Of a stretch of 64,000 nucleotides of DNA, positions 34,137 through 46,499 are shown one piece after another. The translations under genes were made by a program, and so were the position numbers. Below the pieces are notes generated by a model, which saw only the letters and a list, made by a program, of their open reading frames with translations, did not search any database and had not been told where the DNA came from. The stretch is taken from positions 6,317,001-6,381,000 of the forward strand of contig CM059585.1 in the NCBI GenBank assembly GCA_030407085.1. The letters are read 5' to 3'. Each line of letters starts with the position of its first letter. Within the stretch, counting starts at the first letter, position 1. This DNA comes from Trichopria drosophilae. Taxonomy: Eukaryota > Arthropoda > Insecta > Hymenoptera > Diapriidae.

Positions 34137-35462
34137 CTGACATTATTACCGACAAAGGTAAGATCGTAAAATCCAACCGCAAAGGTAAGATCGTAAAATC
34201 CACCAAACAAAGGTAAGATGTAATAATCTAACCGACAAAGGTAACATCGTAAAATCCAACCAACAAAGGCAAGATGTAATAATCCGACCGCAAAGGTAAG
34301 ATCGTAAAATCCAACCAACAAAGGCAAGATGTAATAATCCGACCGCAAAGGTAAGATCGTAAAATCCCACCAACAAAGGTAAGATGCAATAATCCAACCG
34401 ACAAAGGTAAGATCGTAAAACCCAACCAACAAAGGCAAGATATAATAATCCAACTGACAAAGGTAAGATCGTAAAATCCAACCAACAAAGGCAAGATGTA
34501 ATAATCCGACCGCAAAGGTAAGATCGTAAAATCTAACCAACAAAGGCAAGATGTAATAATCCGATTGGCAAAGGTAAGATAGTATAATCCAACCAACAAT
34601 GAAAAGTTGTACAAATCCAACCAATAAAGGCAAGATGCAATATGCCAACCAAGGCAAGATACTTTTATTTTATCACATTCGCAAGCAAACGATTCAAATA
34701 AGATGTACAATGGAATGGAAATCAATGAAATGCTGATCTGCTGATAGTTTTTTAGGGTTTTTGAATATAGGCTGAAATCTTTTATAAATTCGAGATTTTC
34801 AACACTAAAGATACATTTATTTTATCATTTTCGCAAACCCACGATTCAAATAAGATGTTTTAAACGATGCATTAAAAATTTGTTTTTAGATTGTCTTTTG
34901 TTTCCTATGCAGAGTCAAAACAGATTTAATGCAGCGACAACGAATGCTTAGTGCCTTTTCAATATCAATTCAACGTTAGATTCAACTTCATCTACTACAA
35001 AAACCTTAAGCTGGCGAGTTTCAAGCGAATTGCATTAAATTTTTCAAAAGTCACCCGTTATATTGGACCTGCCATTTTGAATTTTGAAAAACTAACTGCC
35101 GATTCGTAATAAACGACCTCGAAAACTTCAAAATAACGTGTTTCAAGTGAATTGCATTTGATTTTTTAAAAGTCGTCCGCCATTTAGAATTTTTAAAATA
35201 TGACATCAGATTCGTAATCAGCGACCCCAAAAACACCCGAGCAATAATTTTTAGGCAAATTAGATCGATTTTCAAAAAAGTCGTCCGTCATATTGGATCC
35301 ACCATTTTGAATTTTTAAAATCTGACTTCAGATTCGTAATCAGCAGCCAAAAATCTGTAAAGAACCATATCGTCTGATTTTTTTTAACATTATTATTCGG
35401 GTTTAAATGTGAAATTTATGTACATTTTTTATTCGACAGGGTCAACTTTGACCTTTCACGGT
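34137..35462 (-). mobile_element. Nested element with GGCGG module and minisatellite, copy 2 (inverted)
   Basis: Reverse-strand counterpart of 10740-11765. The array at 34150-34660 has about 18 units of the type GGTAAGATCGTAAAATCCAA / GGCAAGATGTAATAATCC, more than copy 1. The flanking segment carrying ACGATTCAAATAAGATGT is itself duplicated (34690 and 34845). The CACTG arms of copy 1 are absent, so this module can exist without them. Confidence 0.8.
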
Positions 35463-36555
35463 CTTTCAAACTATTGGGGTAAACTCTTGAAAGTTAAATG
35501 AAACCATAACAAATAACAAACTTATAATTTTGATATGTTCAATGAGAACAGGTTTCAATGCTAGATGGACATTATTTTCGCAAAAACAAGTTCCAGTGTA
35601 ATAAAAGAGCAATTTCGTATTAACACTGACACTATTCACAATACGATATGACAATTTCTTAATGTGATTTTAATCGTTTTTATTATTGATAAAGTAAGAA
35701 TAATACTCTGAGATTATATTCTTATTTTTCTGACTATACTCATTGAACTATTTACGTGGTTATACACTTAAGCCGCTGGTAGTACAGGTGGTAAATGTTT
35801 CCAAACCTGTTTGTAAACAACCATCAGGTTTCTTTTCATTATTTATTCAACATTTTTTTAAAATTGTTCAATTCTTTTGTGATTTGATGCTCGAAGATTC
35901 TTTAAAATACCTTTTTTCAAAAACTCTTCTTTAAGTTAATGTCGCAAAGAAATTTATTAATTATTTCAAAAAGGAAAAACATAAAAAAAATAACCTTATT
36001 TATGTGTCTGATAAATTAAGAGTGAAATTTCCTACTGATGCCTAAAGTTGTCAGAAATTTGCATTTTTTGTTGATGTAGTCTTACCAAAACTATAGTACA
36101 AGTTGTATTCTTGGTACCTATGACTATTACAGAGCATGACGTGTTGTTCATGTCGATCCAAAAACTGCTTCGTAGCTGCCATTTCAGTGGTGAGGTACAT
36201 CACATTAATTTATCTTTCATAATTGATCATGAGATGACATCGGATCTGACATGTGAAATGGAGTTACAAACCAATATAAGAAATTTGAAAACTTTAACCA
36301 GTGTCAGTGTTTTTTAAAAACTTGAAAACAACAAAAGCAACCTCCGAGCTCACAAAAAGATTTTCGTTTACCTGCAGAATAGTGCAAAGCTATAGTCACT
36401 ACTCGAAAATTATATGAATGGGCAAATACTAACTGCTGAAACAAAAATCTTTTTCCGCAGCAATGACAAATATCAACCAGATAGATTTGAAAATACTGTG
36501 CCAATTGGTTAAAAGTGTAACGCCGTTTCAAAAATGAAAAATAAAACCGATCCAC
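35463..36555. other. Unassigned segment between two elements
   Basis: No intact gene. A - strand frame at 36304-36558 with CHCCGKRF is open but has no recognisable family. It is cut off on one side by the element at 36556, so it may be a transposon remnant. Confidence 0.35.
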
Positions 36556-37823
36556 CAATCGAGATTGGATAGGATTGGATTGAAAATTTCAATTCATTTT
36601 GAATTCATACTTTGATTCCGTAAATATGTATTTAAATGGATTCAATTCCGAAGAAAGGAATCAATCTGTATTCAATTTTACGAATACAATCAGAAGTGTA
36701 ATTTGCCGGATTAAATTTCAGAAAAAGTAATCCATCTGTATTCAATTTTAAAAACACAATTACGAATATAATCGAAAACAGTATAAGAATACAAATAAAT
36801 ACAAATTTATTCAAAGTTTATTTTTTGAAAGAAAACTTTTTTTGCATTGAAAAGAATACGCTTAGATAGTTTTGAATCCGTAATGTTGAATACGGAGGCA
36901 TTCAATATTTCGTTTTGAAGAAGGAAACTTTTTTTGGATTGAAATGAATACACTTGGATAGTTTTGAGTCTGTAATATTGAATACGGATGTATACAAAGT
37001 TTCGTTTTTGAAAGAAAACTTTTCTTGCATTGAAATGAATACGCTTAGATAGTTTTGAATCCGTAATGTTGAATACGGATGTATTCAAAGTTTCGTTTTT
37101 AAAAAGGAAACTATTTTTGGATTGAAATGAATACATTTAGATAGTTTTGAATCCGTAATGTTGAATACGGATGCATTCAATATTTCGTTTTTAAAAAGGA
37201 AACTATTTTTGGATTGAAATGAATACACTTGGATAGTTTTGAATCCATAATGTTGAATACGGATGTATTGAAAGTTTCGTTTTTGAAATACAACTTTTTT
37301 TGGATTGAAATGAATACACTTGGATAGTTTTGAATCCGTAATGTTGAATACGGATGCATTCAATATTTCGTTTTTAAAAAGGAAACTATTTTTGGATTGA
37401 AATGAATACACTTGGATAGTTTTGAATCCATAATGTCAAATACGGATGTATTGAAAGTTTCGTTTTTGAAATACAACTTTTTTTGGATTGAAATGAATAC
37501 ATTTAGATAGTTTTGAATCCGTAATGTTGAATACGGATGCATTCAATGTTTCGTTTTTAAGTAGGAAACTTTTTTGGATTGAAATGAATACACTTAGATA
37601 GTTTTGAATCCGTAATGTCGAATACGGATGTATTTAATTTTTAATTTTTAAAAAGAAAACTGTTTTTGGATTAATATGAATTCATAAAGTAACCTTTTTA
37701 TTCGTATGAACGAATAGAATTGTATTTACGTATTAAAATGGATTCACCGTTGACCAAACTATGGATTCAGAATTTAATAATTGAATCCAATTCTATACAA
37801 CCCTATCCAAATTCGATTGCTGG
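36556..37823 (+). mobile_element. Satellite-bearing inverted-repeat element, copy 2
   Basis: CAATCGAGATTGGATAGGAT at the left, CCTATCCAAATTCGATTG at the right. About nine tandem 91-92 base units GTTTTGAATCCGTAATGTTG... against about five in copy 1. The outer ends are nearly identical to copy 1, so the copies differ mainly in unit number. The repeated - strand frames are array translations. Confidence 0.82.
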
Positions 37824-38820
37824 GGAGAAACGAGTAAAGACCCAATTCTGAACCAACGAACGTAAAAATGAGGAACGTGAGGAGGTGTAAGGAAACAATG
37901 AAGCAACGTACATTCTATGTAACATTATACTTATATATTCATATGCGTATGTATAGATAATAATTAATAAAATATAATGTATAATAATGTTAATCGTATG
38001 TCTACAAATATGCTATTACCTCGCGCGCTTCAACATCGTCATAGTCGGCATACATTCACCTTCGAGTTTCGCGCGTCTTTACGTAATATTCCGGCGCAAA
38101 CGAAAAAATCCGGCGCCGCATCTACTATGGTACGTAAATATACCCGCCGACCAAATATCTTTCACAGTTTATTATACCAAAAAGCTTGCATGTTTGTCGA
38201 CCATGCATTATATCGCGGCTTTTCGAATGATTAAAGTGACGACGCTTAAGGACAGATAGTTGGTCGGCGTGCCAAGACACCTTCGATACATTATAAGCAA
38301 TGTGCAAATGCTGTCCGAGTCGCAACGAAAAACCGAATGTCGCGACGTTTCCATATAATTTTCCCCTAAAAATTTGCTAAAAATACTCGTTTACCGATCA
38401 GTCTACGTACACCCAGCGTCAATAATTCGTTCGATGCACCTGGTCGCAAAGTTTTTATGGACATGATATTTACATGAATAAGACGTTGCGACTAGTTACC
38501 TTATGGATACAATTATTGGTGATGGATGCATAAGTTCCTTCCTTGATAACTTTCCCTTTTGTATGATGACCAGTTTTAGAGGCCGCACATGCGCTATGAT
38601 GCAAAGTTGTTGGTATTCTGTTATGATCCAGAATGATCATATACCACCATTACAGGTGAATCAATCAGAACAGTGACGTATGCCACATGTCATAGAAATC
38701 CGCAGGATCTTTTGAGTGCTGTAGCATCGATACTTTAATGCAAAACAAATGCTTGCAATGGTTTCATCGGGAAGCAAATTCAATAAAGAACAAGTAAACC
38801 TCCCTGTCAAACTATCCTAA
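37824..38820. other. Intergenic, composition shift
   Basis: CpG-richer sequence begins here (GCGCGC, CCGGCGC near 38020-38120) without a supported gene. Confidence 0.4.
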
Positions 38821-40930
38821 ACCTACTAGAATATACGCTGTGTAACGAGCTCCCTTGAGGTGACCTGTATACAATTTGCCTTACGTTTTGCTCCTCATCT
38901 TATAAATAGGCTAAGTTTCTTCAAATCCAGTTGTTGATTTCCAGATGAGCCAGAAGAAAGTTTCACTTGTTATCGTTGGTTGAAATTTTCGTGTCGCAAA
39001 TGTACATATGTCCGGTCTCACAAAATCTCAGAAGCTTGACTTATGTTCCATCAATGCGAAAAATTCTTTAGCCTATTACATAATACCAATTTTCCTTTAC
39101 CAAAAACATCAAAATCATTTTTCAAAACTCACTAATTTAATTTTTATATAATTTTATAAAACTCGCGAGAATGTACTTAATAAAATAAGGTTCATTTTAA
39201 ATATCTGATATGAAATAAAAAGAAAAGGAGACGAACACGGTTGTCGGCATGTTCCTCCAAGCACAGGACCTGAACAAGGAACCATGTGGGAACTTGGTGA
39301 CCTCATATACGCATGAGTCAAAATATGTGTATGTTGCACATATTGTATATAGGAAGACGCAGTATGTTGACTGCTTTGAGATCCATCAGTAGTAGAATAT
39401 CCACTGTGTAACGAACTCCCTTGAGATGGCTCGTATACAATTTGCTTTACCTTTTGCTCTTTATCGGTAATGTTCTAAGACATGTCTTTAATGATTTCCC
39501 TTCAATCGTTGACTGAAGTTTTCATATCGCAAAAGTATATACATGTCCGGTCACACTAGATACCAGAAGCACGACTTGTATTCCCGTCAATATGGAAAGT
39601 ATGCCTTCTTTATAATACCAATTTTTCTTTTTGAAAACATTGTACTTATTGTCAATATATTAAGATAAATTATATATGTACTTTTGTTGATCGTCACCGC
39701 AAACTTCGTTTATAATGTTCTACTAAACGATTTTTGCACTCTTCTGAGACCATTCATAGTAATTCTTAAAACTTGTTTGACTTAATTATTCACTGCCTTT
39801 TTTTCGTATGAAGCTTCAAAGGCCATCGACGTCAAAATGTCCGCCTGTACCCAGCTTTCCAACTATATTGCACAAACGTCCCATTTTTACGAATATTACC
39901 ATGATAAAGAAACAAGTCTCTAGCCACTTCCCAGTGGAAGAGCACGTATATGTTTAAAGTGTAAATGAAAAGCTCTCGCATTACGATTATCAACTAAATT
40001 TGTCTATAATATAATCATCACTCCGCACATTATACACAAAGACATCTTGTCATTTCTTCGCGTTACACGACGCATTTTTAATGTGCATCTTCCATGACCA
40101 AATTAGTTGCGTTCTGATTGAGCTCTTTCATTATTCTTATTTGCTTCTTATCGAGCTGTACCAGATAAAAGTAATCGAGCATTACTATAAATTAATCAAT
40201 TTAAAATTAAACAGTTTTCTCTTGAACACAAACTGATTTGACAGAAGATAATCCTTGCGAGGGCTCGTTTTCTTCAATATAATAGATATTCATCACTGAA
40301 TTAACACATCTTGATATAACTACACTTTATTCTTAACAGACTTTGTTTCAGAGCTTTATTCACATTATCAAACGTAACTACGTCTCTAATATAATACCCA
40401 ACAGGCACAAAAATCCGGAGATCCGGAGAAGTTGTCAACAATTTCTATATCCGGTCCTTTAACGTTCTAATGGAATAGCAACTCTTCCATTATTTGAACC
40501 ATTCCGGTTCCTTCATTAATCTCCACTGTTCTGAAAACAAGTCTGGCATTTCGATTCCTTTTCAATCAATTTCGGCCGCCATAAAAATAATACAATTAAT
40601 AATACGGTAAACATTACGGAATAAATTTAGATCCAAAATCTTAACACACTATGAAATAAAAAATTGTCAAATCAAAACTCATGCCAATATATACTTAATA
40701 AAATAAGATTAATTTTAATTATCTGATAGGAAATAACTTGCATAGTGATATTCCATCGAAATTAATTGAACATGTGACATAATATTCAATCTCCAAATCC
40801 TCTTAAATGGGTGAGGATCAACAATGCACATTCCCGGCTGGTTTTTGTGATAATTAGCCTCGGTTTTCGTAGGAGTTCCTTCTTTCTCTCGTGTCATTCT
40901 GCACTATTTTTTAAAAGAACTCTAGATCAT
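38820..40930. repeat. Duplicated low-copy segments
   Basis: TGTGTAACGAGCTCCCTTGA (38840) recurs as TGTGTAACGAACTCCCTTGA (39399), with similarity for about 220 bases each. CTTAATAAAATAAGGTTCAT (39175) recurs near 40694 with the following GATATGAAATAA-like stretch. Diverged tandem duplication of an unknown unit. Confidence 0.5.
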
Positions 40931-43640
40931 TTTTTCTAGAAAGTTACAAGGAATTTAGCTTCCCATGGCTTGCTTCGAAAGACCTTTTCGTTAATGATAT
41001 CGAGTATTATATACAACGATTTTAATTATTTAAAATATCTAAACATTATAGCTTTTCTTCCGAATTATTTTCCCCTTCTTCGTTTACGTAAGAGCAACTC
41101 GGACTGCGACGACGATGACGATGTCGACGACTGCGACGACGAAATACAGCGGGACGAAAAGAAAAAGACTTTCGATATTTTTCCACGCGCTTTCTCTCAT
41201 TGCCCTAAAGAACAAAATCGAAGATGGAGGAAAAAGAGTTTTTCTCGGCCCATCGGTTAATTCTCTATTACATTCTTCGCACCGTATTTTCCAGAATGTC
41301 AGTTTGAATTATTCGCTTTAATAACTCTTCCAATGACAAACGACACCTTTCACATGATGGTGCGAAGAGAACAAGAAAATCACATTCACAGTACACACGA
41401 CTTTCAAATTCAAGAAAAAGCTTTTTTCGATTCATCGCAAAAACAACGTAGACGAAGGTACTCCCGCGCGTACTAACGGTCTACATATAATTATCCCTAC
41501 TTAACCGACACGGGTTAGTTTTGCATTGAAGTACCGAAAAGAAACTTCACACAGTGATAACAATCATCTTTACGAAAGACAAATGTGTAATTAACGCGAT
41601 TCTGTTCCAACATGTCAACGTAAATATCTCTGGAGGACAAACTTGTTTTCTTCCTTAAAGATACAGAAATTTCTCGTGAAACGATAAGCATTCGAGCTTA
41701 TTATCATCTTATTTTTTTATCTTCTTATTTTCATAGTAGAATAGAAACTACTTCGCTATACTGATATATCCATTATGGGCTTCGGAATTCGCGAACGGCG
41801 TTGATCTTCCAATTTTTACGAACGTCTCGTAAATTCTCCTTCTTCGCTCCTACTCTCGTCTTTGCGATTATTTATATATAATATATGTATTATAATGTAT
41901 TTATGTATATTGCGAATTCGACCGATTTCCATTCGCACGGCGCAAGACGAGTGCGAGCGCGGTTTCTTTTACATATTTAAAACGTTGGTATTTTTTTCCA
42001 TAAAACGTCTTCTTAGTTTCGTTTTCATTTCCGATAAAAAAATATGGGCGCGAATGTGTGTATGCATGCTGAGAGTTTCTCTATTTCGTCTTTTGTTACA
42101 CATGCGAATATACCTCTTCATCGCTATACGCTTTTCTGTAGCTGATTGCGAAAGTTTACACGCTCGTAAAATATTGTACCGTGCCGGAAACCAGACTGAA
42201 CGAAGGTCGAAAGCTGAGAGGGCGATTTTTCGTTTTGCGGTACCCGGATTGTCGTTAATTCCAATGGTAATATTTTGCATAACAGTCATGGAATTGTCGT
42301 GTACATCTCAATTAATGATATAGTGCCATCAGTTTTCGCAACTGTTTTGACAGCCAATAAGAGGCTTTTTGTTACTTCAACGACAATCATAATACGCAGA
42401 TGTACCAGTTGTACCAAAGTAAAGAAAGATCAGACGACGCGGCGCGCCCTTTCAGCTTTGAGTCTCCACGTGATTATTGCGTTTGTCAAGCGGCGGTGCT
42501 CTACTCTGGGTCGTGAGTGCTTAAAAGTACCGCTTAAACTTGCTGGCCTTTCGATCGAAGCCGATGAAATACTGACACTAAGAGATGCGAGATCAAACAT
42601 GAACCAATCAGCGCTTCCTCTACATAGAAAATTGCAAAAATGCGAAGGCAGAATTGCGTGCCTTTAGAACGATTAAAAAAACGAAAGTTGCCAAGTTTAA
42701 GCTATACTCGTTTGACACCACTCTCGCCCAGGGTCATACACGTTTTCACATTATAATCCTTAAACGTTAAAGGGAAATCGAAATATCCACAGTGGCTGGA
42801 CCGAAACCTCATCTCCGAGTAGAGCCTGAACATGCGAATCGTCGAGATATGCGCTTCGAAAATGATTTAAGAAATACGCATTCACGATAAAAATATCCCA
42901 TGCCTCTTTCGATCTCGCTCATGAACGGTACATCCACGGCTACTATAATATCTTTATATATATTTTTGTTCATGTAAATTCATATATACCTATGTACACG
43001 CATCTCGATGTGTATACATATATATATATTTATATATATATATTTTTAATCATTCATTTGCCTATTTATATTTTTATATATTATATATTCGTCCACACTC
43101 TCCTCGGTAAGAGTTTTTAACCTTGACTTTCGCTTGCCGAAAACCGCCTACCACGCGTATATCTGCGATACCTTCTTCAGTATTTTTGTCATCGATTCTT
43201 ATTTCTTTTTGAATCTTGTAAACGTTGCTTTGCGTGTATCTCTTTCCGAACTCTCTGGATTACAGTATAATAAACGGTTACCACCCCACTTTGCGCTTGA
43301 TATTGCAAAATACTAAAAGTATGAATCTTGACACGAGCAAACAGCCCGATTAATAATGGCTCGACATGAACTATGTGGTCCACCATATCGAATTTTCTGA
43401 TCAGGCATTGATGTCAACGGTTCACTGTGCGTCTGTACCACAAATATCTGGGGATGGATCGTCCATTTGTTTCAGAGATATTCCTTGTTCATGGGACAAT
43501 CTGCTGGTAGTCACTGCAGAAATCAACGTACGTACAGAGTTACTCAGCAATATTTCAAACTTCTTTAGTTCGTAGTTCCTTTGGTCATACGTCATCAGCA
43601 CTACCAGGGTTCATATTGATAGAGAAGTGGTGTATTGCAT
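40930..43640. other. Intergenic, no supported gene
   Basis: Contains a GACGACGATGACGATGTCGA trinucleotide-like run (41100-41150), several CpG-rich patches and an AT microsatellite (about 43012-43090). The longest frame (41862-42323) has no recognisable domain and no splice context. Confidence 0.4.
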
Positions 43641-46445
43641 CAGTGGAATTCTTTAACAGTTTCAGACAAATGCGTGCCAGTACCTGATTGATGTCATTAC
43701 ATCCTCAAGAAGATATATCCTTTTGTTCTCCAGGTCTAACAGGATTACTTTCTGTAAATAGAACGTCCGTTTATATTTTCTAAGTTCACACATTACAAAC
43801 TGTTCGTAATTAATGCTCAGTATTTTTACCTTTGATTTCGCCAATCTGGGCCATGAGTCTCTTTTACAGTTGCTTTTATCAATTTTGAACGGCATGTTTC
43901 TTTAAAATGCACAGCAGATCGCATAGAATACTTGAGAAGGAAGAAGTATCCGATGATCATCGACGGCTTAATTCAGGTTCTGAGAAGTGTTTTCTTTCCG
44001 TAATGCTCCCGACTTTCCGTAGAATTAGGCCTTTGAAATAGATGCGTTTCATTGCAGTGACTCATAACTTCATTTCTTTAATGTGTTCATTGCAAGGGAC
44101 GTATGTGGAATATCACAAATCTGTCCAAACGAGTTCCGAGGAATTATTGCTATCTTTAGCATTCATCGATATGCATTTTCTGCCTGCCGCTCCACTTTTG
44201 GACGTATCAAAATGTAAGGAAGTAAACATAATCGTAGAGAATCTTGAACGTTTTCAATTGTGCCTGGAGGAGTCAATAACATACTGTACACTGGAGAATT
44301 TAAACATTTAATTGAAGATGTAATCCTTTAATTGCATCTTCTTTCGGTATAATTACTACAAAATTATCAAAGTCGCTTCCTGGTGTTTACGATGTAGGCA
44401 TTGTTGTTGCAAATTATAATATCGTTGGAATTCTCTCTAGCTAGTATTAAAGCTTCACGATAACGATGTTGTTGGTACTCCGGCAATATATCGTTAGGCT
44501 TGAAGTCACTTTCTTTGTCTTCCAATGTAATAGCAGAAACACCACGACTTTGTTTCTTTTCGAATGCAAAATATATTTTCTTTCTGTCGAGCATCATAGG
44601 ATCTGTTGAAGGCCGCCACGAGAAGTTTTCAATGGAACAACGCTGTGATGAGTCACTTGGTCTGCAGTTGCAATAACTCCTATAATTTCATCTGGATGTA
44701 GTCCTCTTATCTTATTGTTACGCACCATTTCAGCTGCTAGATAACGTATGGTTTCGTATGCTTGAGATACCTGGTTTATGCATCTTCATTAGTCTCTACG
44801 ATCATCGCCGGGTTGATATTCTTTTTCCTATAAAATATAATTCATGTTCCCATATTACAAATTTAATGTATGCATTACTAATTCAATTTCAAATATAGAG
44901 CATTGGTGATATGTTAATAGTATAAAAACTATTTTCAACGAAATATGTAGTTTTTAAGAGTGAAAGAAGTAATATGTAAATTAGTTTACTTTCAAAAAAT
45001 AATAGAAAATTGTTTTTGATAAACAGCATATTTTCAAGCTCCATTTGAAATGGAATCCTATACAGATATCGAAACATTTATGAATTATATCATTATGTAC
45101 GTACCATACTCAAGCGACGATCTCGCTGACATTTTTTCTAAAATGCAACATCCAGTTCGACTACTTGTAAAATTGGTTGAATATCTTGTCTTTTGATCTT
45201 TTCCGTCTCGGCAATAGCAATTTCTGTTACAACAATTTACTTTTAAGCTTCTTCATGTGCTTGAAATACTTTTCCAGCCTCGATGTATATTTCATAAGAT
45301 CAGTCGAATGAGCCATAAAATCTTCCTGGTTTTTCCAAAATACAGTATCCAAGTATCCACGCTTTGTTCAACATATGGGACCTCTCTTCCGGTTTTATTT
45401 TTTCTTGATAAATATCTTCTTGTTCATTTACTTGTTGAATATTGATCACGATACCGTCAAGATGAATTTGGGATTCACTGATAACGACTGGAATAGGTGC
45501 TTCTTCTAAAAATTATCTAGTAGGTTATTCAGTTCCTCTAGTGAAGCAAGACTTTCAGATATAATAACAGATTCCGCATATATTTCCATGATTCGCAAAA
45601 ATTTGTCCTATTCAGTTTCTTTTTCTGAAGCAATAACTTGTTGAACAATATGTTCCAAAGCCTCTTCCATCGATATATCGAACATTTTTATGTCTGGTTT
45701 CATCTGATCTACAGCATATGTCATATCTCGGTAGTAACTGGTCTTACTGTTCTTTGTTTCTACTTTGGGAGTAGCCAAACATGGATGATCTTCATTTGCA
45801 ACACCAGTGCTATCATCAACTATATCCGCTGTCTCAGCCTAGGTTATTTTTTAAAACTTCAGTATTCTTCACTTCATCCCAAGTTAAGTATGATTTCACC
45901 TACATGAACTTCAATTGCTTTTGTTTCAGTAATAGCGAAAGAAACTATTCAATTCAATAATATACTCAAGGTCTTCTTTAAAACTTGAAGGATCGTTTGA
46001 TGTTTGAATCTCTGATACATGTACGTGCTCTTCGGGCCTGAGAATTATTTCAGCCAGAGCCGATGTAGGTTTCACCGGACTAAACTCTCTTTTTGAATCA
46101 TGTACTATAGCGCTTGAAAAAGATCCAACTTTTGAGAGAATATTGGTTTTCTTGTTCAAACAATAAAATTTTATTTGTAACGAAAGATTTTTCGATATCA
46201 TTCATATCTGCAGATATTGTATGGGTTTCTTCATCTGTTAGTGCTGATGGACGATCATGAGATTCGACTGTTGATACTGAAATGCTTTCGAAGAGATCAA
46301 CATTGGTTTCGGCTTCAAATACGTCTTTCGGACGAGCTATTACAAGTGTACCTTTTCTTTCTTGTACAGGATGTACACGCGTGATTGCAGTTTCGCCTCT
46401 AATGGCGTATCTCAGACTGAATTGTTTGTTCTTTGTAATATCTTA
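43640..46445 (-). pseudogene. Decayed coding region, titin/sallimus-like, multiple stops and frameshifts
   Basis: On the - strand, successive stretches keep protein-like composition but switch frame or hit stops. About 46440-46160 is open. So is 46201-45926, with SPVKPTSALAEIILRPEEHV and HVSEIQTSNDPSSF. Others are 45838-45611, a segment near 45480, one near 45220-45120, and 44780-44597 with RGLHPDEIIGVIATADQVTH. The last, 44597-44367, ends in IIICNNNAYIV. The recurring Pro-Glu-Val-Lys-rich SEV/SEI-type phrases recall the unique repeats of insect titin (sallimus); this identity is tentative. Stops and shifts are too many for a working gene unless many small exons are involved. A possible relic of an intron-bearing duplicate is suggested by AT-rich gaps with ATG|gtacgt near 45107. 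Confidence 0.5.
44367..44500 (-). pseudogene. Diverged copy of part of a Glut4EF exon
   Basis: The - strand encodes PEYQQHRYREALILARENSN followed by DIIICNNNAYIV. This aligns codon by codon with PEYQKQLRLEA...NCNNDIIIRNNNAYTV in the Glut4EF exon at 48653-48911. DNA identity is high at both ends (PEYQ; ATTATAATT..GCAACAA.AATGCCTACA) and lower between, with codon-sized gaps. It is fused to the titin-like relic upstream and ends at a stop soon after. Confidence 0.55.
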
Positions 46446-46499
46446 TAAAGAAAGTAGTAAGAAATTCTTCTTATTGTGCTGTATGTTAGAACAGCAATC

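Noticed and set aside
34127..34725. Three overlapping - strand frames of 111-176 residues with [12 protein letters not shown] repeats
   Set aside because: They are translations of the 27-28 base minisatellite in different frames. All frames stay open because the unit lacks stops; the matching array at 11.45 kb behaves the same.
36807..37542. Repeated - strand frames with [16 protein letters not shown]
   Set aside because: Translation of the 91-92 base tandem unit of the satellite-bearing element; no gene.
41862..42323. + strand 153-residue frame
   Set aside because: Opposite-strand frames are equally open and no domain or splice context is visible.
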